From the NCBI GenBank assembly GCA_900073065.1, contig FJOG01000041.1:253616-317615 (forward strand): DNA of 64,000 bases, given 5' to 3'. The DNA is from Phialocephala subalpina. Lineage: Eukaryota; Ascomycota; Leotiomycetes; Helotiales; Mollisiaceae. The number at the start of each line of letters is the position of its first letter. Position 1 is the stretch's first letter. Under the pieces are notes generated by a model, which worked only from the letters and a program-made list of their open reading frames with translations, searched no databases and was not told the origin of the DNA. Shown here piece by piece: positions 36,508 to 48,835 of this stretch. Both the position numbers and the translations under genes were made by a program.

Positions 36508-36813
36508 GGTGTTGGATTGATTCTTGTGTCCTTCGTTTCTCCGGAGAATGAGATGCAGTGGGGTATCAGTAAGCATTGCCAAGCTTTCATGCATGCCAGC
36601 ATGGCAACTCCCAATCAGGAAGGACTTCTCGGCACTGAACAAAGCGCAATCCCAGCTCAGCCCTTCTCATTGTCCAGGCAAGGCTGAAAGATGGGAAAGT
36701 TGAATCAAGTCGGCTTCCTTCTCTGGTACAACTTCAATATCCCCTCATGCTCCACTGCAGCTGCAACAGCTGATGGCAAGAAGGATACTTGCCCCTTCTA
36801 TCAACTCCATCCT
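36508..36813. other. Short intergenic region
   Basis: 306 bp separating the hydrolase start from the stop of the caspase-like gene. No feature seen. Confidence 0.4.
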
Positions 36814-39483
36814 TCATATCGTGATAGACCCCGAGTAGCCAATCTTTAGCATCTCATGCCGCTTCTCTTTCCGCAATCTGTGTGTTGCAGCTCTCGCAAT
36901 ACCTATCCCAGACACCTCGATTGAATAAGCATAAGGATCCGATTCTCTCGACACGTATTTCTCTTGCAAGCTACGAGCACGAACTGGCCTGAGAGTGACC
37001 TCTGAAATTGGTACGGGCTTGGAGAAGCCTGACCATGTTTCAAATCGTCGCGTATCGCGAGCTTTTTCATTCGAAGGATAGGAGACTCGTGATCTGGGAG
37101 GAGGGGAGGATTGAGATCGGAGCTTAGGAGATTGGCAATTCTTGGGAGGCGCTTTGGTAGGCGAACGCCATCGAGGTGGAAATGAAGTTTTGGATTTTGG
37201 AAACTCTCTTGCTTCAGCGAAAAGTTCTTCATCAGACTGATCAGGACTTGGAGGTCTGTTCGCGGGAGGCTTGGGTAGAATGAATCCAGGACGACGCTTC
37301 AGCGTTCGTTGGCGCTGCAATGACTCGGGTCCCGATGATCGACGATTTGTGCGTTGCGGCGAAGGACTGAGCTCACGGATTGGTGGAGGTGTGAGTGGCT
37401 TGGAAAGTACTGGACCCTGCCAGATATGGAGTTTCAGAGAAGATCCTGGTTGAATAATCGACTGCCACTTCTGAGGAAGAATGATTGTCCCGTGCTGATC
37501 CAGAAGTTGATAAAGGCCCTGCTGCACAGCCTTTCCTGTCATATCCGAACCTCGAAAGGTGTGTTTCATGATATCGTCAAACGCCTGCGGATATAAGTGA
37601 GTTACTCGGTGATATTGGAGACAGGTAGGAGTACTCACAGCCCAAGTAGAACATAACTGGTAGGGGATATGATGGGTCTTGCCCTGAGGATCTGTGACGA
37701 TGATAGGTTGAATGTCTCTGGAGCTTCGCAACTCTGAAAACCCAGAGTCTCGGTCGGTCCTGCGTTGGCTCTTGGACGTTAAACTCTGTCTTGATAATCG
37801 AGATTCGGATCCGATAGTCGAAGCCTGCCGGCTCGTCACAATCTCACTTTTTGTTGCATGGTGATTGGGCACTTCAACTAGGACGGCATGTTCATCGCCT
37901 AGAACTTTTTTGGCCAAATTCCCAGACTGTACAAACCCAATGAAAGAGTATCCTGCATTATCTGGTAAGATGTCCCAGACAACGACTGGTATGCTGATCA
38001 AGACGAGTGTAGAAAAACTTTTGTAGACGCCCTGAATTGTAATGTCTTTGGTTCCATCTGGTGCTGATTTCAGCCAGTCGCACCACGTCTGAAACTTCTT
38101 GGCGTCTTCACTCTCCTGGCCGTTGAGAAAATAGTCATCTTCGAGACGGACTGCCAGTAGAACTTGAGGCCCGCGAGCACCTTTTGAAGAATCCGAAATT
38201 GTGGTTGCAGCGGTGGAGTGGTCGGAGCTTTCTGTCAACTGACTTGTATCCAGCGAGTTTGGCGCAGTAGACTTGAGCGACTCGGACTGCTCAATGTTGG
38301 CAACAGCCGAGTGGGACAGTTTCGACGGAAGAGGCGCCAACATGATACTCCGATATGGGTTCTCGTTGGTCAAGAAACAGTGAACTGGTGTCCTCCTCTT
38401 GTGGCATTCGTATCTTGGTCGGCCATTATCATCCGTCCACACGTTGCCGTTCTTGTCTCTCAGAAGGCCTGGTTTCCAACTCTTTAGCGACCCAATGACT
38501 CTACCATGAAGTTCTGCAACGGATATTGGAGGGCCATTGAATGCTTCCTCCAATTCTCGTATGAGCGCATTCGTGAAAGAGTGAGCTCCAACGGCTGGAG
38601 CTTGGGTCTCAAAGCCACAAGCTGCAATGACTTCAGTGACGCCTTGACCGCCGACATTAACTGCGGGGTGGGATGAATGGCAAGTATCGTACAGAAGTAG
38701 GACATCGGACTCGGCCTCTTCGAACAGCTGCTGAACGCCGCCAGATGGTAATGTTGGAGAGTCGGGTTTGTCGGTTCTACGTCGGTCAGCAAGAAGGCGA
38801 AGCTTACAGGAGATACTTACGCTGACCAGATTGGTGGCTCGCTGCTCCGGTGGCTCAGTCGCGCGTGTCCAGCGTAGTAAACCACAAATAATGTTTCAGG
38901 TCCATCTTCTTCCAAGAAGGATAGGATCCGTGCCGTGGTAGCCTTCCCTGCAGTCTTGCGGGGTATCTTAAAGCGCTGGACGTTGAATCGATAGAGACTC
39001 GAGAACACATACTCCAAACGATGCATCTCTTGATACACCCCAAGGTTATCATCATCCCAGCTCAACAGTAGCACGTGGGCTTTGTCATATCGACTTTTCC
39101 TCCGTGTCGGCCAGGCAGCATTGATAGCAGATTGGAGGTCTTTCGCAAATCGTTCGATCCCTGGAACATGCTCCTCAACGAAGCTGACGTCGTGAGTGTT
39201 CAGCTTGATGAAGCCATTGTTGCTGAGCTCATCGACCTCGTGGTCTACCGATGAACCTGTACCAATATCATCATCTGGAGGTCGACTTTGCTTGCCACTT
39301 TTGACAGAAGGCTCTCTTAGTTGGGAGATGCTCTGATGGGAATTGCATCAGTTCTCAGGTCATGTGATACTACCAAAATGGAAAAATAGCTCGAGTACTC
39401 ACCAAATTGCTGTCCTGTACGAATCGCGAGGTCAAGCCTGGCTTCGTCTGAGGAATCCGCGGTATCCGCGAGGAGCTGCTCAT
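36814..39483 (-). CDS. Caspase-like (C14) protease fused to a fungal ubiquitin-like domain
   Basis: Start ATG 39483 gives a short first exon (39403-39483). Introns 39333-39402, 38777-38820 and 37585-37638 then yield 833 residues with all phases matching. The caspase-like fold runs from about residue 90 to 270: VLLLSWDDDN strand, LEEDGPETLFVVYYAGH with catalytic His (about 183), and VLLLYDTCHSS with catalytic Cys (about 230), the usual 47-residue spacing. After a Ser/Thr-rich linker and a conserved middle block comes a ubiquitin-like domain at about 553-650 (IIVTDPQGKTHHIPYQLCST, then GTIILPQKWQSIIQPG), of the type common in fungal signalling proteins. A long Pro/Ser/Arg-rich disordered tail follows. 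It is not a classical metacaspase architecture. Role in regulated death or immunity-like signalling is inference. Confidence 0.82.
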
Positions 39484-41250
39484 ATCGTCCGACTTTCCAC
39501 TTGATCCACAATGATATGTCTCGCCCGCGCATTTTGGCTGTCATTCAGCGCGAATTGACCATTTGTTCCACGGGACCGGATTCGGGTGAAACCTGTATCA
39601 ATGGTCTTGTCGTAGACGTTGAGATGGGGGACGAAAGACTTAGGCAACAACGAGCGAGGCTGGGAAAGATGATATATTGTTGTAAATTCTGATCGGTGAG
39701 CAGATTCGGGAACATGCAGCTCCAGCGCCATGCATGGCCAATTTTGGACTGGCTCGAGTTATGCATGAGAGGAAAGCTGCCAAATCAACCTTGAAGGATT
39801 CGATTGAAGATTGAATTAAGATACCGTTAACTAATGCGCTACGCCATGTTCTGGCCACATAACGGCGACCTCGTGCAACGAATCTCGAGCACCTTTTCGC
39901 CTTTGTACATCAGATGGGGGCGGATTTATGAAACAGTACGTCGAAAAGAGGTCGCATTGGCGCTGCATCGTGGCATGGCGGGCGCGTGGAAATCTCTCGC
40001 GAGCACATTAGGAAATTCGAAGTCGGGAGGCTCTTTGACTGTGAAGAAGATGTGCCTTTGGAGTTATAAAAGAAGTGAAGAAAGTTGAAGGTTCGACGCG
40101 ACGCGATGTTTCGATTCACGGCCCGAGACGCGCTAAATTTAGGGTTCTGGAGCGATCCGAACCCCTAAGCGAGCTGAGGGCTCAAAAAATAGGGGGGAAG
40201 CTCAACGTTTGAGATGACTTGCCGGTTATAATTGAAGCCAAAAGGCTCCAACCAGGGAAGGAAATTGAACAAAGCGCTCTTAATCCACCAATCAATGCAT
40301 TCCAATACTTGTGTACATGTACCTGTACCATTACGATTGCAAAAGCCATATGTAACGCATTTCCTTCCGGAAGACTCCTGTCCGTCGTCTAGTCGATGAT
40401 ATAATTAAAGTTTTATAAATGACTTTTTTCAATAAAGCCTCACTGATTTGACAGTTGTACAGCATGGATCAAAATTATAAGTCATCCGCTAGTGCATTTT
40501 CGTATATCGAGTCTGCGGAGGAAATTCTTTATATCAAGGCACTGGTGGGCAGGGGCTTGACGCCAGCAAAGTGCTCGTTCCAGCATTAAACCCAGCAGCT
40601 CATTCTACACATGCAGACGACCTTTCTTCCTCACGCATTTCACATTTGCACATAGTCACGTTATTGCGGTATTCGGCGTTCCATTCGGGTTCTGCTAGGG
40701 TGCTTTTCACAGTAAAGTTCCGCCACCAACCCCGCCTGTTCCTACTCCTGGCCCACACTTTTCCCGGCCCTTTGGGACCACACCGGCACATCGCCATATT
40801 TACAGGTGGTTCCTGCATCTACTCGGTCTCAAGGATTGTTCCAAGTAAGTCACGTTGCAACGAAACCGGATCGTTGAGGTAGATGCGCCTGCATTTGTGC
40901 TAAAATACCCCACCAGGGCGCCCCTCCCAAGCCCAAGCCTTCCCGCGAAGCCACCTCTACCATTTTTCATACGTCGTTATTCATGAGTGCCGTACCGTGG
41001 CCCGAGAAAGTCGTAAATTTCATCAATCATCGTAAATCGTCATCGTCATCGTCATCACCCAGGTCATCCAAAAATTGCAGCATGTCGAAAATTTAGGCAC
41101 CAAAAACACCGAGTCCTGTCCCAAGTTCATCAAGTCGTCACTCATAACCGTCACCCAATGCAGCCGTTGATCTCCAGACACCAGAACACCATATCAACAC
41201 CAAGTCCACATATCTACAGCATTCCAGTCGGGTCTTCATCCAGGCGACAT
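39484..41250. other. Intergenic region, 1.8 kb
   Basis: Promoter side of the caspase-like gene and 3' side of the BTB gene. A TCGTCA microsatellite of about four units sits near 41034-41057. Open frames at 39480-39731 and 40571-40882 show no domain or splice logic and are not called. Confidence 0.5.
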
Positions 41251-42102
41251 CTAATAGAGTTGAGGATACAGGTTGTGGATAAAAGCTACGATGTCTCCTC
41301 GCAGTGCGGGATGCACGATTTCGGGCTCGAACTTTTCCTGACCACTGAGTATCAAATACGCGCACTGCCCAGCGATAAAACGACGCTGTGGACTACCGAC
41401 ATAACTGTTGTGGTAGATACAGTGCCAGTAACCCAAGACATCAAAATTATATTGCTCAGTCAACGCTCTCATCAGTACAATGGCGCTGTCCTCCGCTTGC
41501 CTCTGCAACTGTGGGATCCGATATTTGTCGGCCAACGTCCATAATTGCTCGAACTGCTCGTAATAGTCCAACGGTTGAGCTACCCCCTCATCAACGTATA
41601 TTGTCTGATAGTACAGCCTGCCCAACGAATTAGCACTGTAAAAAGTCATCTGGGAGAGAACTCCGGAACTGAGAGCTATATTAGGAGCCTGCATTTAAAC
41701 AAATGTCTCAGCTCCCAAGACAGATCCAAGCTCCGGAGCTCCTATAGATAAAGACAACAATTTAGTATGGAAATAAGCTTACCAGATCGTGAAGCGATTG
41801 AAAGTCCTCGAGTCGATATCGAAGAGGTCGAATTTCAATGCTTCAGCTTCGATGTAGTCGCAGTGGCGATGTAGGTCGTGAAAGAAGATGCTATACTCGG
41901 CGAGGATGCTGAGGGGTACATGAAATGACCTGTGCCCCTCGTTACCGTGCCCCACGGTGAAGGGTATAGCAGGCCCACTTAAGGGGGGGAATCCGTCAGC
42001 TCGGTTATGGCGGGGTAATACACCGCATAAAACTTACTCTAAGTAGATCTCCTTTACCATTGATACTGCACCGAACGTGCTAAGTGTTGGACTTGGAGGC
42101 AT
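41251..42102 (-). CDS. BTB/POZ domain protein
   Basis: Start ATG 42102; introns 41978-42037 and 41618-41782 join three exons into 208 residues. The spliced N-terminus (YLDGPAIPFTVGHGNEGHR then FHVPLSILAEYSIFFHDL) and DSRTFNRFTIWLYYQTIY reconstruct a BTB fold. The conserved helix YEQFEQLWTLADKYRIPQLQ follows. The intron position is supported because the splice restores the W-LY motif at the core of the domain. Fungal BTB-only proteins of this size often act as Cul3 adaptors or oligomerisation units; which applies here is unknown. An unrelated open frame (42080-42412) overlaps the start on the same strand. Confidence 0.75.
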
Positions 42103-45100
42103 TGCTATTAGCATCCTGAGTTATGATCGCCGGTGATGCTATGGTGGGTTTTTGCGAGCTGAATGTTACGATGGTAGGGCGGACAATAATGCGGACCACC
42201 TCGATTAATGTCTCAGAATCAGGGAAAAGGCCCTGATACTGATTCGGGATTAATATAGGCGCATCAAAACCTGCACTGATAAGAGAAGACATGGATGGGA
42301 TGGACAAGGGAGGGCAGCGAGGTCGGGCAGCTACAGGTTGGGCAGCCACGTTCAATCCAAACTCTAATCCACGTTCGGGTACCTGAGAGGGCCGTTGGAC
42401 GTGCGACGGCAATTCAGTCTTGGGGTGGGGGCTACCAACCAGCTCTTGGAATGACGATGTGTTCGCCCGCCTCGAGGAAAGGAATGGTTCCCTTTGGTCC
42501 AGTCGATGCGGGCACTAAAGCAACGTGGACAGTTTGAAGGCCAAGGGTCCTGGGGCAGAGGGGTCCTTCTGAAGCACGACATCCAAGACAACCTTAATTC
42601 GATCAAGGACATGCTGCAGCCATTCAATCATCCAGGTGTGGATTCGTGTCGTCGAGCTTCAATCCGCTCATTGGACCCCTTTCGCGGAGCTGGTCACCGG
42701 GCATGATCAGGTGCACAAGAAAAGTACCCCACCCTTAGAAGAAAATCTCTCTCGACAGATTTTCGATTGCCCAAAAAGCAACTTGATTCTTTCCTTTCGC
42801 CGATATCTTCACCTCGGAACGGGACTCACTCTTCAAGTGAACTAGCCAATATCACCTGATGCTTCTAGTCAGCTGTTCCATCCAGTGATGTGGACAAGGT
42901 ACTTGGTCTAACCTTCTGCATCCATTTCCATTACTCGCCAATTGTTATCTTGCAGCCCTATTTCTGTTCTGGTTGATTGATTTTTCAGGCTTGCATTATT
43001 TCATTGGTCACCAGAGTAGCTCTCTCGACCTGTGGTACTCCTCCCGCCTTGAGAAGTGAGAGAACTTCTTCAGAAAAGACACTTCCTGGAGAGAATTCAT
43101 GATCTGTGTAGCTTCAACTGGTTGATCCAACCCCAAGGGGCACAAATTCGTTCTAGTTGCGTACCAATCCCATGACGAAGCTTCATATATGGCGCCAGAT
43201 GTTCATCCGTCCTTCATTCCAGCAATTAGAACTGTCAATTCACGTATGAGGGCACCAATTGACACACCATAGATTCTTTATTGCGGCCAGCAATGCGCCA
43301 GGCGCGGGAGAATATCCCGTCCCTGCAGGTCAGTCCCAAACTGTTGAAGAATACTGGGTATGCATCCAAAGAAATGTCCGCACCGGCGAAGCACTCCGGT
43401 CTAGAAGGTTACTCGGCTGATCTTTGCAGTCTCCACGCTTGCCACGGCGTCATCGCTTCCCATAGGGAGAAGCCGCAGGGGTTCGCAGGAGGAAAGAGCC
43501 AATGTCGGAGGCTCCCTCTAAAGTACATTGCGGAGAATGCAAGCATGCCCAAGCATCGTGGGGCAATGCTCTTGGATAGACATGTCACTGGATTGAGCTG
43601 CAGTGTTCAGGAGTTCCGCAGTCGCCTGAGAAAGTCAAAGAGATTGCTCTTTGCTTCTATACTGTTCCTCCTCCCGCGGGCATGGGGAGAATTCCACACG
43701 CAGTCGTAAGGCGGCACCTAGCAGCAAGCGAATGAACAACTTGAATGCTACGGTGGTATCAAAGGGCTTACTTCTCCGCCCATGCTCCCACCATTTCAAA
43801 GTACCTTATATCCGGAGTGGGGAAGATCGTGAACTTCTCTTAACACCATACGTTCGTGAGGCAAGAGTCTTGCTCGAACACGTCCTCCCACAGTACGCAA
43901 ATCGCGCCTTGTTGGGGAGAATCATGCAAGAACACAGAACATTCTCATTCTAGTCTCCTTTCGAGAAGCGATTAGATCTCCCTACTGATCACGAGAGCAT
44001 GAACTTAGAGCGGGAGTCAATCAGGGATATCCTGAGCAGGACCTCTCGATTTAGGAACAGCCAGCGCAGACCTCAAGCTGAAAGTCTCGAGCTTTGAAGT
44101 TTCACCACCGTTCTCAGTGGCCTGTGTGCTGGCACGAATGATTTGACAGTGTCAATATCAGACAGCCAATAGACAGATGTTCTGAATCATCTTTTCAAAA
44201 CTCGATGCGGTCAGTGCTGCGTCGAATAACGATTTGTTATTTGCTAACAAGAGGACAGAGATCCGAAACCCTCTCGTTAGAAAAGTCCCGAAGACGACCT
44301 TCGCACGTGGAGCTTTAATGGTCTTTTTCTAAGAGAATTTTCTCTTTGCAGCTTCTTAAAACCAACCGCTATAGCCTATATTCCTACGCAAGTAATATTT
44401 GAAAAAAGACACCGTATATCACCAAGATCAGTGATATGTGCTTCTTTGCTTCTTGCATTAATCGCATCACTAATTAACCACTCTCCTTCAAGCAAGCAAC
44501 TGCTGCTAGTTGCTAGACCTCATTGGGCCACTGTTCATTCCAATTCTCGATCATTCGCAAGCCACTCATTGGACTAGTTCTGCACCCAGTATTGCCCCTC
44601 TTAGTCATCGCTTTGCTTTCTCTAGGTTATATCCTTTCACTAACCCCTTTCCACCACCTCGCTTCTACTTTCAATGCATCCAGGGTCTTCTATCGGAGAT
44701 TGTTCCTGGAACCCTTCCTCAACATTCGAATAACTGCCACATCCCAAGTGCTCGTTATCTCTCTGAGTTTGTCTTGGCATATCTTTCCACCACCCCAGTC
44801 ACTTCGTTATCTCGACCTTGAAGTTATGAAAGATAAGAATTGTGAGATAATCTTCTCGTATCCCTTTCATATCCAGAGAAGTGGTCAGATGACTGCTTCT
44901 TTACGAGTGGTAGAACAGAAACTCTTCGATATCAGCCAGAAACTGTCCCCATGACCTCTCTCCTCAACGTTTGAACTTCATATCATCTGAAGGCCTTTTG
45001 ACAAATGTCCCGAGAAGTGACTGAATAGTACGAGATAAGACTTCATCACTGTTGCAGGTATTATTCTCCTCTTCCTTTTTTATTATAGTCAAGTATCATC

Positions 45101-45588
45101 ACTCTTCCTTCAAAGTCCAGCTTATCACGGGCATCGCAAACGATTGTGAATTTTCAAGACTCGTACTTACCCTCAAAATCCCGAAGATATACATTGGACC
45201 ATCAAATTCTACCTCTCAAGGCTACCTCAACCTGCATATGCAGCAAAAGTGTAAGGCTTGTATGGTCTCGCTTACCTCCTGTAAATATTCTCGGAGCAGC
45301 CACTGGCAGTTCAACGTCACCGAAGTGGTACTACACGTGGATGCCGGGATAGATTCATTGGAAATGATTGGTTCATAAATACCTCAAGCGCTGGCTATTC
45401 GCGGGTCTTCTCTCGGCTCTTCAATCTACGTCCAAAATGGGACCCAAACGGGATATGCGACCGTGATGTGGTCGATCGGACGAAGATTGAGGTGACACAG
45501 TCTAGATTGATTCTAAAGTTCCTCGTTCCCCCGGAATTCCTTCCAACAGGCCGTCTTCTACCTCCGACCTTCTATCATAATGATTTAC
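42103..45588. other. Gene-poor region, 3.5 kb
   Basis: The longest stretch here without a supported gene. Several open frames exist (for example 43281-43709 and 44523-44954, both +), but they lack recognised domains, conserved motifs or paired exons. No terminal inverted repeats, target-site duplications or reverse-transcriptase/transposase motifs were seen by eye. It could hold a non-coding RNA, a decayed element or fast-evolving small genes. Confidence 0.5.
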
Positions 45589-47394
45589 TCAGACTCGTTC
45601 AACCTCACGAACAGCCTCACGTGCCTCCTCCTTCTCACTCGCAATCTTCTCATCAGCCACAATCTGCTCATCCGCATCCCTTTGCCCATACCGCCCAATC
45701 TGCCACCACCTCAATGTAAACAACCTATCCATGCCCTCCAAACTCCTACCCGCCGTCTCAGGAATAAAGAACCAAGCCCAAATACCTCCAATAATCGTGA
45801 CCACTGTGAACAACCAGAACGTTCCAGCAGGTCCAAGCCCACCTGCTGAGCGAGTGAGCAACATGTTTGGAACGGCCCGAGAATTTCCGTATTGATTGAC
45901 GAAATGGAAACACATCACCATCGAGGAGGAGATGGCGCGGATGCGGAGGGGGTAGATCTCGGCGTTGAGAAGGTATTGCATGGAGTTCCAACCCATGGCC
46001 CAGCCGAATCCAGAGATGTAGATCATGACAATAGCACCTGTTGAGGCGTGTTTCTGACTGCTTGTGAATTCTTCTCCTTCTCCTAGAACTGGGACAGCAG
46101 TCAGGTATGCGGCGATGTAGCACATGGATAGTGCTTGTAAAGTGATGCCGATACCGAGTGAGCGTTTTCTGCCGATCACATCTACTAGGAATAAGGCGCA
46201 GATGATGGCTGCGACGAACTTGACGACGCCGAAGATGGCGGTGGCGAAGAGCTTTTCATTTTGTCCTTTTGTGCCGAGTAATGCGAAGAATTCGGGGGCG
46301 TAGATGGTGATAGATTGAGCTCCGGACCATTGGGAAAGAAGTTGGGAGAAGAGTCCCAGGTAGATTCTGTAGAAGTTGTTTGGCATGAGGAACATCTCCT
46401 TGAGGATACCCAGCCACCCTTGTCCTAGTGTTGCTTCTTGTTCTTCTTGTAACTGTTGCTGGATTTCAGAGATCTCCTTGATGACGTGCTCGTCATCGAC
46501 GGGGAGGTTGCGGACACGAGCGAGGTTTGCTGTTGCTTTGTCGTCTTGTCCAATCTTGACCAGGTACCGGGGTGATTCGTAGTTGAAGAATGACAGGATG
46601 AGAATTATGCCTGCGAACATTACGTGAATTGTGGTTGGGATGACCTGTCTCTTATCAGTATGATCCTGTTACTGCGATGTTTGTAGCACATACCCATTGG
46701 TTGACCGTTCCATTTTTAATGTGTAATTCACTTCCCCATGAGGCAAAGTATGCCAACATGATTCCAATGTATACTGCACCAGAGAATGCACATGTGCAAA
46801 GTCCACGAACGGACTTTGGAGCAATCTCAGAGAGGTAGACAGGCGCAACGACTGTAGTCTGACCGATACCGAGACCAGCGATGAAGCGACCGGCGTAGAC
46901 TTGACCCAGCCTTCCTCCGTTTGTCAAGAATATTACGACACCGAGGATCCAGATAAGGCAGAGTTGTCGAGTAGCCCATAAGCGTCCAATCCTATCACAG
47001 AGGATAAAAGCTCTGTCGAAGTGTTAGCAAAGGCGGGGACATTGTAGCGGGCAGGATGACAAACAAGGCTGCACCTCCAACACTACCAATTTGTACCATC
47101 GCCGAAATGTTACCCTTGACGTTGGCCAGTTCGACTTTGTCCATCTTGTCGAGACCGAGGAGGTGGATGAAATGAGTCTTGCTGAGAGTTCCTGAGATCA
47201 GACCTTCATCAATACCTGCAGGAGACGTTAGCATGTGTGGGAGGAGAGAGTGTCGTCCAAAACGTACCTCTAGCAGCACCCATGATGCCAAAACTGACAA
47301 CTGCAAACCATAGTCGCCAGTTCAAGACTTCTTTTGGGTCATCTCCTCGATTGAGTCTGAAGATATTCTGGGGTTTGCCGCCACCGCCAGCCAT
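45589..47394 (-). CDS. MFS sugar (hexose/quinate-type) transporter, 12 TM
   Basis: ATG 47394; introns 47216-47267, 47013-47064 and 46645-46693; 550 residues. Sugar-porter signatures are present: GAARGIDEGLISGTLS in TM1, CDRIGRLWATRQ in the loop after TM2, YAGRFIAGLGIGQTTVV, PVYLSEIAPKSVRG, the central loop ESPRYLVKIGQ, GVVKFVAAII, DVIGRKRSLGIG and FIPETAGRSLEGMDRLF at the end of TM12. This places it in the plasma-membrane sugar porter family (proton-coupled or facilitative uptake). The early IDEGLISGTL form is common in fungal quinate- and hexose-type members; the true substrate cannot be read from sequence. The cytosolic C-tail is rich in Glu/Ala and may form a helix. Confidence 0.92.
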
Positions 47395-48835
47395 GATTGC
47401 AACGAACTTGGAGAGTAATGGTTGAAACTCTGAGTAATTTGAAACCAATATCAAGAACCAGGTTAGAAACACCTGTCGTCGGTCGCTGGTTTTCCTCCAT
47501 TATCATGGGCGATGCAGATCCTTTATACACATTCCTAGCTGTCATCCTTCGTCTCCATCCCCCACCTCCAACTTCACTCCACACTCCGCATCGCCCCAGA
47601 TCCCCAGTGGACGTCCACGCTGACAGGTCCAACGAAAAGAACCGGATGACTTGAAAGGGCAACCTCCACCCAGCCAAGGAGCCGAGACACAAAAACAAGA
47701 AGATAAATTCTCTGGTCTCCTGGGCGCCAAGTTGAGTGGCATGGTCCTGGCTTATAACAATTGTTGAATGTCAGCCACCAGATGCGGGGTAAGAGAGCAA
47801 CCTTGAATCGCGACTTCGTAACGACGGGCATTGCACCGGTTTGGGTGATTATTTTGTGGCGTGAGCGGCAGGGTCTTAGAACACGGGATGAGAATATGGG
47901 TATCGAGCGCGGCGAGGCTTGATATCGAGGTACCCGTCCATGACTCGAGATGGAGGGCTTAACGGAGCTTATCTCGTTCTCTGTAAGAAAACGTTGATTT
48001 GTTCCAATTCAATCGAATAGCCAACTTGTGATTTTTTCGTCGACAGGTGGAAAATCTTTGAGTCGTGTTTTGATATCCCAAGTTCCAACAACGCGGTTCT
48101 GTCCCCGCAAAATCCCCAGATCAGCGCTGTCAAATTCCCAGAAAATGTTTGACACATTTGACAAACGCCCAACCTTTTCCCGTCAAAGACCGACATCCAA
48201 CTCGCTCGGACACTTTCCGAAGTGCCCAATCAATCTCCGAGAAGCTGTCTTGGCCATCTCCTTGGCAGTGAGCGGAACATCGACTACCAAGCGGGGATGA
48301 CTTGGCGTACTTGGCGGAAAAGCCACCAAGATCTTGGAGTTAGCTTCTTTCGACGAATGCGGGAGGAATCCCGAAGAAAATGGTGAAGACTCTATGAAGA
48401 GGAGGTCAGCATCAGGCAGAAAGTTAGGAACTTCACGGACCGGAAATTTCTCTGCCCAGGCATGAGGCTTGGAATAGTCGGGTGTTTCTGGAGAATGAGC
48501 TTCCGAACCTTCCCCGTCAAGTCTCAACTTACCTAGTAGATAGGATCAATTTAGTATAACAAAGTATGTGTGGAAGATGGTATCGAGTTAGCTAATGAGA
48601 AAAATAGGTGCTTGCTCTAGAGTATTCAATTTACCATTTTATAACCCTTCATAGTATTTCGCGTTTACCGAGTTCGTTACGGGGTCATAATGCTAAGCGA
48701 GTCTCGTAAACTTCCTCCTCAACAACTTTTGGCCAAGTATTGAGCGCATTTATCGGATCCCGTATCATATTCGAATTGATACTGATGCATTACAGATCGA
48801 CGTTAACCCACACTCTCATGAAGCTTCCAACAATC
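47395..48835. other. Intergenic region, 1.4 kb
   Basis: Promoter of the sugar transporter and 3' side of the chitinase gene. An open minus-strand frame at 48183-48527 has no recognised domain and is not called. The segment 48540-48830 is A/T-rich. Confidence 0.45.
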